A stretch of DNA of 64,000 nucleotides from Bordetella petrii. Lineage in GTDB: Bacteria; Pseudomonadota; Gammaproteobacteria; Burkholderiales; Burkholderiaceae_B. Both the position numbers and the translations under genes were made by a program. Each line of letters starts with the position of its first letter. Position 1 is the stretch's first letter. The notes under the pieces were generated by a model. The model worked only from the letters and a program-made list of their open reading frames with translations, had not been told where the DNA came from and ran no database searches. Where the stretch lies: assembly GCF_000067205.1 (NCBI RefSeq), contig NC_010170.1, positions 4,154,001 to 4,218,000 of the forward strand, read 5' to 3'. Shown here one piece after another: positions 34,475 to 42,196 of the stretch.

Positions 34475-35056
34475 TTGAAGAAACCCACCCCGGGCGGCAA
34501 GCCCATCCGCATCGTTGCCGGACAGTACCGGCGCACCCCCATTTCCGTGCCCGACGTGCCCGGCCTGCGCCCCACGCCAGACCGGGTGCGCGAAACCCTG
34601 TACAACTGGCTTACCCACCTGTGGGACGGCGAGTTCGCCGGCAAACGGGTGCTGGACCTGTTCGCCGGCAGCGGGGCGCTGGGGTTCGAGGCGGCCTCGC
34701 GCGGGGCGACGCAAGTGCTGCTGGTCGAGCATGACCGCACCGCGGTGGCGGCCTTGCGTGCGCTGCGCGACAAACTCAATGCGGCCGCCGTGCGCGTGCA
34801 CGCCGGCGAAGCCATGCAGGTTGTCCAGCGCATGGACGCCTCGCGCTTCGACCTGATCCTGCTCGACCCGCCCTTTGGCCAGGACTGGCTGCCCCGCCTG
34901 TGGCCGCTGCTGCCGGGCATCCTGGCCGAACAGGGCCTGGTGTACGTCGAATCCGAGGCGGCGCTGGCCCCGCCGGACGATTTCGAGGTGCTGCGCCAGG
35001 ACCGCGCGGGCGCCGTCCACTATGGATTGCTCCAATTTGCTGCAATGCGGAAATAG
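34475..35056 (+). CDS. rsmD: 16S rRNA (guanine966-N2)-methyltransferase
   Basis: This 193-residue SAM-dependent enzyme modifies G966 of 16S rRNA. The SAM-binding motif is VLDLFAGSGALGFEAASRGA and the catalytic motif is LLDPPFGQD. The start is a TTG at 34475 with AGGAGG 8 bases upstream; longer in-frame readings lack such a site. It precedes coaD, the usual partner in proteobacteria. Confidence 0.94.
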   Translation: MKKPTPGGKPIRIVAGQYRRTPISVPDVPGLRPTPDRVRETLYNWLTHLWDGEFAGKRVLDLFAGSGALGFEAASRGATQVLLVEHDRTAVAALRALRDKLNAAAVRVHAGEAMQVVQRMDASRFDLILLDPPFGQDWLPRLWPLLPGILAEQGLVYVESEAALAPPDDFEVLRQDRAGAVHYGLLQFAAMRK

Positions 35057-35114
35057 GTCAATAATCCGGGATTCGGAGGAAGGTGTACGCCAGTTACAAG
35101 GATACGGAGCCCGC

Positions 35115-35627
35115 ATGATTACCGCCGTCTACCCAGGCACGTTCGACCCGCTGACCCGCGGCCATGAAGATCTGGTGCGCCGCGCCGCCGCCTTGTTCGA
35201 CAAGGTAGTCGTGGGCATCGCGCACAGCCGCAACAAGAAGCCGTTCTTCAGCATCGACGAGCGCGTCGAGATCGCCCGCGAAGTGCTGGGCCATTACCCC
35301 AACGTCGAAGTGCGAAGCTTCGCCGGCCTGCTGAAAGACTTCGTGCGCGAGCAGAACGGCCGCGTCATTGTGCGGGGCCTGCGCGCCGTGTCCGATTTCG
35401 AGTACGAATTCCAGATGGCGGGCATGAACCGCCACCTGCTGCCCGAGGTCGAGACCATGTTCATGACCCCGTCGGACCAATACCAGTTCATTTCGGGCAC
35501 CATCGTGCGCGAAATCGCCCAGCTGGGCGGCGACGTCAGCAAGTTCGTGTTTCCGTCGGTCGAACGCTGGCTGCAGGCCAAAGCCAAGGAATACCGCGAG
35601 CAATCCTGGCCGGCTGGCAAGGGCTGA
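35115..35627 (+). CDS. coaD: Phosphopantetheine adenylyltransferase
   Basis: This 170-residue enzyme catalyses the penultimate step of coenzyme A synthesis. The nucleotidyltransferase motif YPGTFDPLTRGHEDL includes the TxxH-like ATP site, and VRGLRAVSDFEYEFQMAGMNR and the SGTIVREIA stretch near the end are family-specific. The ATG at 35115 gives the standard start. Confidence 0.97.
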   Translation: MITAVYPGTFDPLTRGHEDLVRRAAALFDKVVVGIAHSRNKKPFFSIDERVEIAREVLGHYPNVEVRSFAGLLKDFVREQNGRVIVRGLRAVSDFEYEFQMAGMNRHLLPEVETMFMTPSDQYQFISGTIVREIAQLGGDVSKFVFPSVERWLQAKAKEYREQSWPAGKG

Positions 35628-35641
35628 AAAACCCCGCGCGC

Positions 35642-35678
35642 GGCGGCGCTACAATGGCTGTGAATCCGCCGCCTTTTT
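35642..35678 (+). terminator. Candidate terminator after coaD
   Basis: GGCGGC at 35642 and GCCGCC ending at 35673 can pair around a loop of about 18-20 bases and are followed by five T residues. A TACAAT box lies inside the loop at 35650, which could instead be the -10 element for the ferredoxin gene 30 bases further on. Confidence 0.45.
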
Positions 35679-35684
35679 CCTGCC

Positions 35685-35936
35685 ATGGCTCTGACAATCA
35701 CCGAAGAATGCATCAATTGCGACGTGTGTGAGCCGCAGTGCCCCAACGAGGCCATCTCGATGGGGCCCGAATACTACGTCATCGACCCCGACCGCTGCAC
35801 CGAATGCGTGGGCCACCACGACGAGCCCCAGTGCAAAGTAGTCTGCCCGGTCGAATGCATCGAATTGCACCCCCAATGGCATGAAGGGCAGGAAGCCCTG
35901 ATGGCCAAGTATCGCCGCCTGACGGGTCATTCGTGA
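35685..35936 (+). CDS. YfhL-family 2[4Fe-4S] ferredoxin
   Basis: This 83-residue electron carrier has a first cluster CINCDVCEPQCPNEAI (CxxCxxCxxxCP) and a second one with the spacing CTECVGHHDEPQCKVVCPVEC, the insertion typical of YfhL/Alvin-type ferredoxins. It overlaps the BenE gene by 4 bp (GTGA). Proximity to coaD is common in beta-proteobacteria. Confidence 0.94.
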   Translation: MALTITEECINCDVCEPQCPNEAISMGPEYYVIDPDRCTECVGHHDEPQCKVVCPVECIELHPQWHEGQEALMAKYRRLTGHS

Positions 35937-37138
35937 CTCCCCCCGACACCAGCCTCGCCGCGCCGCTGCCCCAGTCCCCGGCGCGCGACCTGTCCGTGTC
36001 GGCCGTGGTGGCCGGGCTGGTGGCGGTGCTGGTCAGCTTTGGCGGCACCGCCGTGCTGATGGTGCAGGCCGGCCACGCCGCTGGCCTGGACGCCGCACGC
36101 ATCGGCTCGTGGCTGGGCTCGATCTGCCTGGTGCTGGGCCTGGGCGGGCTGGTCATCAGCCTGCGCAGCCGCATGCCCGTCGTGCTGGCCTGGTCCACGC
36201 CAGGCGCCGCGCTGCTGGTCACGGCGCTGGTGGGCGTGCCGTTCGACGAAGCAGTGGGGGCCTTCGTGCTGGCATCGCTGCTGACCCTCGCATGCGGCCT
36301 GTTCGGCTGGATCGACCCCATCATGCGGCGCGTGCCCACCGAAATCGCCAGCGCCATGCTGGCCGGTGTACTGCTGGACTTCGGCCTGGGCATTTTCACG
36401 CGCATCGCAGACCGACCGGCGCTGGTGCTGGCCATGTGCGCGGCGTATCTGCTTGGCAGGCGCTGGGCCCCGCGCTATGCCGTGCTGGCCGTCATGGCGG
36501 TTGGGCTGGGCGTGGCCGCGGCGGCCGGCCAGATACAACTGAGCGGCATCGACTGGCAACTGACGCAATTCGTCTGGACCACGCCGGCGTTTTCATGGTC
36601 GGCCGCGATCAGCGTGGGCATCCCGATTTTCGTGGTGGCGCTGGCCTCGCAGAACCTGCCCGGCCTGGCGATCCTGCAGGCCGCCGGCTATCGCCCCGCG
36701 GCGTCGCGGCTGGTAGCGGCCACGGGCCTGCTGGGCCTGGTGGCGGCGCCCTTCGGCGCGCACAGCGTTACCCTGGGCGCCATCACGGCCGCCATCTGCA
36801 CCGGCCCCGAAGCCCACCCCGACGCCACGCGCCGCTACATTGCCGCCGCCACCTACGGGCTGGCCTATGTGCTGCTCAGCGTGGTGGCAGGGGCGGTGGC
36901 GGTGTTTTTCCAGGCCCTGCCGCCGGCGCTGATCGCCGCCCTGGCCGGCCTGGCCCTGCTGGGCGCCATACTGGGCGGACTGGCCGGCGCCATGGCCAAC
37001 GCCCAACGGCGCGAGGCGGCGCTGATCACGCTATTGGCCACCGCGTCGGGCTTCAGCGCCTGGGGCATCGGATCGGCATTCTGGGGGCTGGCCGCCGGCC
37101 TGCTGGCCCACGCGGTGCTGGAATACAAGCGGCGCTGA
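35933..37138 (+). CDS. benE: BenE-family benzoate/proton symporter
   Basis: This 401-residue inner-membrane transporter has about 12 hydrophobic segments. The BenE pattern includes MVQAGHAAGLDAARIGSWLGSICLVLG, STPGAALLVTALVG, and the APFGAHSVTLGAITAAICTGPEAHPDATRRY loop. The start is GTG at 35933, overlapping the ferredoxin stop. It imports benzoate or a related aromatic acid; no benzoate catabolic genes adjoin it. Confidence 0.88.
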   Translation: MTPPDTSLAAPLPQSPARDLSVSAVVAGLVAVLVSFGGTAVLMVQAGHAAGLDAARIGSWLGSICLVLGLGGLVISLRSRMPVVLAWSTPGAALLVTALVGVPFDEAVGAFVLASLLTLACGLFGWIDPIMRRVPTEIASAMLAGVLLDFGLGIFTRIADRPALVLAMCAAYLLGRRWAPRYAVLAVMAVGLGVAAAAGQIQLSGIDWQLTQFVWTTPAFSWSAAISVGIPIFVVALASQNLPGLAILQAAGYRPAASRLVAATGLLGLVAAPFGAHSVTLGAITAAICTGPEAHPDATRRYIAAATYGLAYVLLSVVAGAVAVFFQALPPALIAALAGLALLGAILGGLAGAMANAQRREAALITLLATASGFSAWGIGSAFWGLAAGLLAHAVLEYKRR

Positions 37139-37213
37139 ACAGGGATGCCGCTGGTTGGAGGTGCCGTTGGTTGGAGGCACTGCTGGTTAAGTACGCCGCC
37201 GGTCCGGCGGTCA

Positions 37214-37304
37214 GGTGTCAGGCTCCCGCAGGGTGCCTGACACCGCGCGTGAGCAGAGGCCATCTCGATCATGCGGTGTCAGGCACCTGCCGGAGCCTGA
37301 CACC
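37214..37304. repeat. Two REP-like palindromes after benE
   Basis: GGTGTCAGGC and GCCTGACACC arms form units at 37214-37244 and 37275-37304 in the 281-bp gap between benE and the convergent MOSC_N gene. They belong to the same family as the units at 31147 and 31223. Confidence 0.87.
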
Positions 37305-37395
37305 TGTCCCGAGCGGAGGACGCCTGCCGGAGCCTGACACCTATCCCGAGCGGAGGACGCCTGCGGCGCTTGACACCTGCCCAGAGCGTGAGAGC
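37285..37395 (+). repeat. Three tandem copies of a 37-bp unit derived from a REP half
   Basis: A unit carrying GCCTGACACC and GAGCGGAGGACG recurs at about 37285, 37322 and 37359 with a 37-bp period; the third copy is more diverged. It appears to have grown by tandem duplication of the right half of the adjacent palindrome. The copies abut the 3' end of the MOSC_N gene. Confidence 0.75.
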
Positions 37396-37419
37396 GCCGG
37401 GCGAAGGCGGGATTTCACT

Positions 37420-37806
37420 TCACGCCGGCCACTGCACTTCGGCCATGTCCGGATGCACCTTGAGCAGCCGGCAAGGAATCTGCAGGAAGTTCGACAGCCA
37501 AGCCGCGGCCAGGTCGCCTTCGTCGACCACGTCCACGGTTTGTTCGCCCAGGCGTATCTGATAGCGCACGCTGTCGTCGTCTTCGATGACGTCCAGCGGA
37601 ATGTCCATGCGCAACATGCCCGGCGCCCGCAAGACCAGATAGCCCAGCCGCAGTTCGATGGCGATCTCGGCCAGCCGCGGGCACAGCGCGCGGTTCAGCC
37701 AGGTGCCGGCATCGTTGGCCACCAGCCAGCGCTTGTGATACGGCTGGGCTTGCGGCTGGGAGGTGTCGCCGCATTCGGCGACAGGCTGGAAGGCGGATGC
37801 GCTCAT
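37420..37806 (-). CDS. Stand-alone MOSC N-terminal domain-like protein
   Basis: The protein has 128 residues. Residues about 22-118 (YHKRWLVANDAGTWLNRALCPRLAEIAIEL to IPCRLLKVHP) resemble the beta-barrel N-terminal domain that normally precedes a catalytic MOSC domain in YcbX-type molybdoenzymes. No MOSC domain follows; the frame stops and repeats begin. The ATG overlaps the stop of the AsmA gene (ATGA), so it is expressed with it. It could be a true small protein or a gene eroded at its 3' end. Confidence 0.65.
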   Translation of the reverse strand: MSASAFQPVAECGDTSQPQAQPYHKRWLVANDAGTWLNRALCPRLAEIAIELRLGYLVLRAPGMLRMDIPLDVIEDDDSVRYQIRLGEQTVDVVDEGDLAAAWLSNFLQIPCRLLKVHPDMAEVQWPA

Positions 37807-40325
37807 TTGCCCAGGAGTCCTTTCAGTGCTTTATCGAGTTGTGGAGACAGACTGCCGTCGCCGGCCTTTTTTTCTACGGCTTCTTTCAGCTTTTTCTCGA
37901 GACTGCGCTTGAGCGCCGTGCCAGCCACGTCGCGCCATTGCACGGTATAGGCCAGCTTGTCGAACGGGCCGCTGATCAGCACCGGAATGGTGATGCCCTT
38001 GAGTTCTTCGAGGTCTTTGCCGTCTTGCCCGGTGCTGGTGTTGACCACCCGAACCTTGGCCACGAAATTCAAGCTGTTCTGGACGAAATCGATGGTGGCG
38101 GGATTGCCTTCGGACACGCGCAGCAGCGGCGATGCCATGTCGAGCCGCTTGGCCGTGGCCACTCCCTTCACGAAAGCCAGGTCGGCTTCGAGCGATGTGA
38201 AATCGGTCTGGCGGGTGCGATCGGCGGCGAGGGTGGGGTCGCCGGCTTCGCCAGTGAAGGCGGCCTTCAGTTCGCGCAACGTCTGGGCAATGTTGATGCC
38301 GCGCACCGCGCCATCGCGCAGGCGCAGTTGCATGCTGCCGTTCAGGCCGGTAGTCAGGGCGTACGAATTGGAACCCGCCGTCTTGAGGTCGAGCGCCAGG
38401 CTGCCCGTGCCGGTCAGGGCGCTTTGCTGCACCAGATCGGACAGTAGCGGGCCAATGTCGATGCCGGCCAGCGTCATCTTGGCCGCCACCTGGTTGCCGT
38501 TGGCCGCGTCGACCGACATGGTGCCGCCCAGCTTGCCGCCATACAGCGCAGCGGCCAGCGTGGAGATATCGAGCTTGCCCTTGTCGAGCTTGAGCTTGGC
38601 GGTGAGCTCGCTGGCCTTCAGGCCGCGCACCACCAACTGGCCGATCTTGATGGTGCCGTTGGCGGTGGGGCCCACCAGGGCCGACAGGTCGATGGCGCTG
38701 TCGGCCACCGGCGCCGCGGCCGGCGCGGAAGCGGGCTTGGCCGCCGGCTTGGACGCATCGGCCGGCTTGCCGTCCCCGGCCGGCGCCTTGGGCGCGGCCA
38801 CCGGAACCGGCGGGGCCAGCTTGTCGAGGTCGAGCGTATCCACCGCCAGGGCGAAGGTAATGTCGGGCACCTCGGACAACTTCTTGATGTCGGCCATGAG
38901 GTCGAACTTGCCGCCTTCGAGCACGGCGTTGATCTTGGCGCCGGCTTCGTCCTTCTGCAAATTGGCGTTCATGCTGCCGATTACCGGAATCTGCAGGCTG
39001 CCTTTGGGCAGGCCGGGGTCGGTAATGTTGACGTCGCCCTTCATGGCCGACAGGCCGATGGCGCGCTGCCACAGGTTGAAGGTGGCCGGCGAACTGAACA
39101 CCGCCTTGACCACGCGCTCGCCCTGGGTAAGCGTGCTGTCGAGCTTGATTTCCTTGATGTCGAGCTCGCTGGCGTTGCCGCTGATGCCGTTCAGGCCGAA
39201 GCTGGCGTCCAGCCCCTGCAGGCGCACCCGGCCGGTCAGGGCCTGCCCGGTGGCCGAAGACGGCGAAATATTCAGCGCCGGGGCGTCAGCCGCCAGCTCG
39301 AAGGGACCGCCGGTCAGCGAACCCTTGGCGCGCACTGCCAGCTTTTCGATCTGCAGCTGCAGCTTGTGCGGATCGATGGCCAGTTTCGGAATGGCCACGC
39401 TGGCTTCGACGCCCTTCATGGGCGTGGCGGGATCGGGCACATCGCCCTGGAAGACGATTTCAAGCCCGGCCACATCCAGCGACGACGTGCGGCCGTTGAA
39501 GGCCAGGTTGCCGCGCGCGGCCAGGCTCTTGGCTTCGGCGCCCAGCACGTTGCCGTCCATGCGCACATCGAGCTTCTGCGCGGCAAAGCGCTTGGCCAGC
39601 GGATCGAGCGTCAGCAGACCCTGGCCGGTAAGATTCGCGTCGATGCGCGGGTTGCCGCCTTCGACCCGCGCCGACAGGCTGACGTCGAACGGCTGGTTGT
39701 AGGTAACGCGGCCGGTATTGGCGTTAAGGTTGGTGACCGCTACCGCCATGCCCGAGATTTCGTCCTGCAATTGCAGTTCGCCGGCCTGCAGGTCGAGCCC
39801 CGCGATGTCGATCTGCATGGTCGCCGGCGCCGCCGCGCCGCCCGTGGCGATGGCCTGGGCGGCGCCCGCCATGGCGCCCACGGCGGCCGTGGCCGGACCG
39901 GCAGGCTCCAGCGTGTTGGCGGCGCCCCCGCCCACCAGGTTTTCGAAATTCAGGTGCCCGTTCTTGTCGCGCACCACGCGCGCCTTGAACCCATTGATGG
40001 CCACGTGGTCGACCACCAGGTTGCTGGACAGCAGCGGCCACACGGCCACCGCCAGGCGCATGCTTTCAATGGAAGCAAAGGTGTCGGGGCTGTCGACCTC
40101 GGACAGCGACACGCCCTGCACCGACAGGCCGATGCGCGGAAACAGCGACAGCTCGAGTTCGCCGTCGATGGCGAGGGTCCGGTGGTAACGTTCCTGGACC
40201 AGCTCTTCGAGCTTGTACTTATAGGCGTTGGGGTCGAACGTGAGCAAAAAGATGGCCAGGCCGACGACGGCCACGACAACCAGCACCACCAGGCCTATCA
40301 ATATGCGCTTGAACCACGTTTTCAT
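37803..40325 (-). CDS. AsmA-family protein
   Basis: This 840-residue inner-membrane-anchored protein has one N-terminal helix (TWFKRILIGLVVLVVVAVVGLAIFLL, residues 3-28) and a long periplasmic beta-rich part. The AsmA signature follows the anchor (DPNAYKYKLEELVQERYHRTLAIDGELELSLFPRIGLSVQGV). An Ala/Pro-rich linker lies near residues 505-545 and the AsmA_2-like C-terminal region ends at about 800. AsmA-like proteins move phospholipid or affect outer-membrane assembly. The ATG at 40325 is chosen because it directly precedes the anchor. Confidence 0.92.
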   Translation of the reverse strand: MKTWFKRILIGLVVLVVVAVVGLAIFLLTFDPNAYKYKLEELVQERYHRTLAIDGELELSLFPRIGLSVQGVSLSEVDSPDTFASIESMRLAVAVWPLLSSNLVVDHVAINGFKARVVRDKNGHLNFENLVGGGAANTLEPAGPATAAVGAMAGAAQAIATGGAAAPATMQIDIAGLDLQAGELQLQDEISGMAVAVTNLNANTGRVTYNQPFDVSLSARVEGGNPRIDANLTGQGLLTLDPLAKRFAAQKLDVRMDGNVLGAEAKSLAARGNLAFNGRTSSLDVAGLEIVFQGDVPDPATPMKGVEASVAIPKLAIDPHKLQLQIEKLAVRAKGSLTGGPFELAADAPALNISPSSATGQALTGRVRLQGLDASFGLNGISGNASELDIKEIKLDSTLTQGERVVKAVFSSPATFNLWQRAIGLSAMKGDVNITDPGLPKGSLQIPVIGSMNANLQKDEAGAKINAVLEGGKFDLMADIKKLSEVPDITFALAVDTLDLDKLAPPVPVAAPKAPAGDGKPADASKPAAKPASAPAAAPVADSAIDLSALVGPTANGTIKIGQLVVRGLKASELTAKLKLDKGKLDISTLAAALYGGKLGGTMSVDAANGNQVAAKMTLAGIDIGPLLSDLVQQSALTGTGSLALDLKTAGSNSYALTTGLNGSMQLRLRDGAVRGINIAQTLRELKAAFTGEAGDPTLAADRTRQTDFTSLEADLAFVKGVATAKRLDMASPLLRVSEGNPATIDFVQNSLNFVAKVRVVNTSTGQDGKDLEELKGITIPVLISGPFDKLAYTVQWRDVAGTALKRSLEKKLKEAVEKKAGDGSLSPQLDKALKGLLGK

Positions 40326-40486
40326 TGCCGCCCCGCGGGCACCTCGACTGGAAAAAGGGAAATAACCGCTCGCCATCCGGTAAGGTATGGGACGATTTGC
40401 GCCGTTTGCGAGTCGACGGCGTGGCAATATGGTAACAAACCGGGGGCCTGCGTCCGCCTCCGACATCGATAATTACAGTCTCCGCC

Positions 40487-41533
40487 ATGAATAACCTAGC
40501 CGAATTTCCTCGCCAGAAACTGCCCCAGCTGCTGCGGGCCATGCCCAAAGCCGAGTTGCACGTGCACATCGAGGGCACCCTGGAGCCCGAGCTCATCTTC
40601 GCCCTGGCGCAGCGCAATGGCATCGCCCTGCCCTACACCAGCGTCGAGGCGCTGCGCGCGGCCTACGCCTTCACCGACCTGCAGAGCTTCCTGGATATCT
40701 ATTACGCCGGGGCCGGCGTGCTGCAGCACGAACAAGACTTCTTCGACCTGGCCATGGCGTATTTCCGGCGCGCGGCGGCCGACCGCATCGTCCACGCCGA
40801 ACTGTTTTTCGACCCGCAAACCCACACCGCCCGCGGCGTGCCCATACAGACGGTGATAGCCGGCCTGGCGCGGGCCTGTAACACGGCCGAAGCGGAGCTG
40901 GGCATCAGCAGCGCGCTGATCCTGTGCTTCCTGCGGCACCTGAGCGAAGCCGATGCCTTCCAGACGCTGGAGCAGGCGTTGCCCTATCGCCAGCATTTCA
41001 TTGGCGTGGGGCTCGACAGCGGCGAACGCGGCAACCCGCCGGAGAAGTTCGCCCGCGTGTTCGCGCGCTGCCGCGAACTGGGCCTGCACATCGTCGCGCA
41101 CGCCGGCGAAGAAGGCCCCGCGCAGTACATCCGCGACGCGCTCGACCTGCTGGGCGCGCAGCGCATCGACCATGGCGTGCGCTGCGTCGAAGACACGCAA
41201 CTGGTCGAGCGCCTGGCCCGCCAGCGCATTCCGCTGACCGTGTGCCCCCTGTCGAACGTGAAACTGCGCGTGTTCGACACCCTGGCCGCGCACAACATGG
41301 CCACGCTGCTCGGCGCGGGCCTGTGCGTCACGGTGAACTCCGACGACCCGGCCTATTTCGGCGGCTACCTGAACCAGAACTTCCTGGAAACCTTCAACGC
41401 GCTGCCCGACCTGGACGCCGGCCACGCCATACAACTGGCCCTGAACAGCTTCGAAGCCAGCTTCGTGCCCGAAGACCGCAAGGCGCGCTGGCGCGCCGAG
41501 CTGTCGCGCACGGTGCAACAGGTGGCCCAATAG
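40487..41533 (+). CDS. Adenine deaminase (adenosine-deaminase-like, type 2)
   Basis: This 348-residue zinc-dependent hydrolase has the metal motif HVHIEGTLEPE (near residue 27), HAGEEG (catalytic Glu), DHGVRC and SDDPAYFGGYL. The signature GVGLDSGERGNPPEKF and the SDDPAYFGGY loop match the proteobacterial enzymes shown to deaminate adenine (Pseudomonas PA0148 group) more than adenosine deaminases. It would convert adenine to hypoxanthine in purine salvage. It is divergent from the AsmA gene. Confidence 0.88.
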   Translation: MNNLAEFPRQKLPQLLRAMPKAELHVHIEGTLEPELIFALAQRNGIALPYTSVEALRAAYAFTDLQSFLDIYYAGAGVLQHEQDFFDLAMAYFRRAAADRIVHAELFFDPQTHTARGVPIQTVIAGLARACNTAEAELGISSALILCFLRHLSEADAFQTLEQALPYRQHFIGVGLDSGERGNPPEKFARVFARCRELGLHIVAHAGEEGPAQYIRDALDLLGAQRIDHGVRCVEDTQLVERLARQRIPLTVCPLSNVKLRVFDTLAAHNMATLLGAGLCVTVNSDDPAYFGGYLNQNFLETFNALPDLDAGHAIQLALNSFEASFVPEDRKARWRAELSRTVQQVAQ

Positions 41534-41554
41534 GCCAGGCATCGCGGTAGAACA

Positions 41555-41583
41555 GGTGCCGGGCTCCGCAGGCGCCTGACACC
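41555..41583. repeat. Degenerate REP-like palindrome
   Basis: AGGTGCCGGGCTCC and GCGCCTGACACC form a weaker member of the GGTGTCAGGC palindrome family just after the adenine deaminase gene. Confidence 0.6.
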
Positions 41584-41726
41584 GCGGCCGGACACCACTA
41601 CGCGCCACGGCGGCCAGGAACCTGCCCCCCAGGCCGTCCGCGGATGCCCGCGCGCCATTCCTGGCACAATGAGCCCCAGCGGCGGCGCCTGGCGCCGCTT
41701 TGACCAACCGCCCCGGAGACCCAGTC

Positions 41727-42176
41727 TTGCCTCAAGAACAACAAGGCCTGCAGATTATCCAGCACCTGGGCCAGACCTACCGCGCCATGCAGGCGGCCTT
41801 CAGCAGCCGCGTAGGCCATGCCCTGCCCCGCTGGCGCATTTTGCTGACGCTGCATGAATGCGGACAGTGTTCGCAGAAAATGCTGGCCGAGCGCTGCCGC
41901 CTCGACCCCGCTTCGCTCACCCGCCTGCTGCAAGCCATGCAACAGCAGGGCTGGGTCACGCGCAGCGCCGATCCGAACGACAACCGCGTCACCAACGCCA
42001 GCCTGACGGCGGCCGGCCAGGCCGTGGTGAACGCGGCCATGCCGCGCCGCGCGGCCTTCTTCGAAGAATCGCTGCAGGGCTTGTCCAACGAGGAAATCCA
42101 GGCCCTGACGCACGCGCTGGACACGCTGGAACGCAATTTCGCGCAGGCAGCCCTGCCGCGCACCCAGGGCGGCTGA
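41727..42176 (+). CDS. MarR-family transcriptional regulator
   Basis: This protein of about 149 residues has a winged HTH: WRILLTLHECGQCSQKMLAERCRLDPASLTRLLQAMQQQGWVTRSADPNDNRVTNASLTAAG. The TTG at 41727 has GGAG 8 bases upstream and is preferred; another TTG at 41700 would add nine residues without a ribosome site. It is convergent with the autotransporter, so its target is not evident. Confidence 0.9.
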   Translation: MPQEQQGLQIIQHLGQTYRAMQAAFSSRVGHALPRWRILLTLHECGQCSQKMLAERCRLDPASLTRLLQAMQQQGWVTRSADPNDNRVTNASLTAAGQAVVNAAMPRRAAFFEESLQGLSNEEIQALTHALDTLERNFAQAALPRTQGG

Positions 42177-42196
42177 CCGCCCCCCGGCGCGCAAGA

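Noticed and set aside
37214..37395. CRISPR array
   Set aside because: The repeats are palindromic REP units and a 37-bp tandem without unique spacers, and no cas gene is near.
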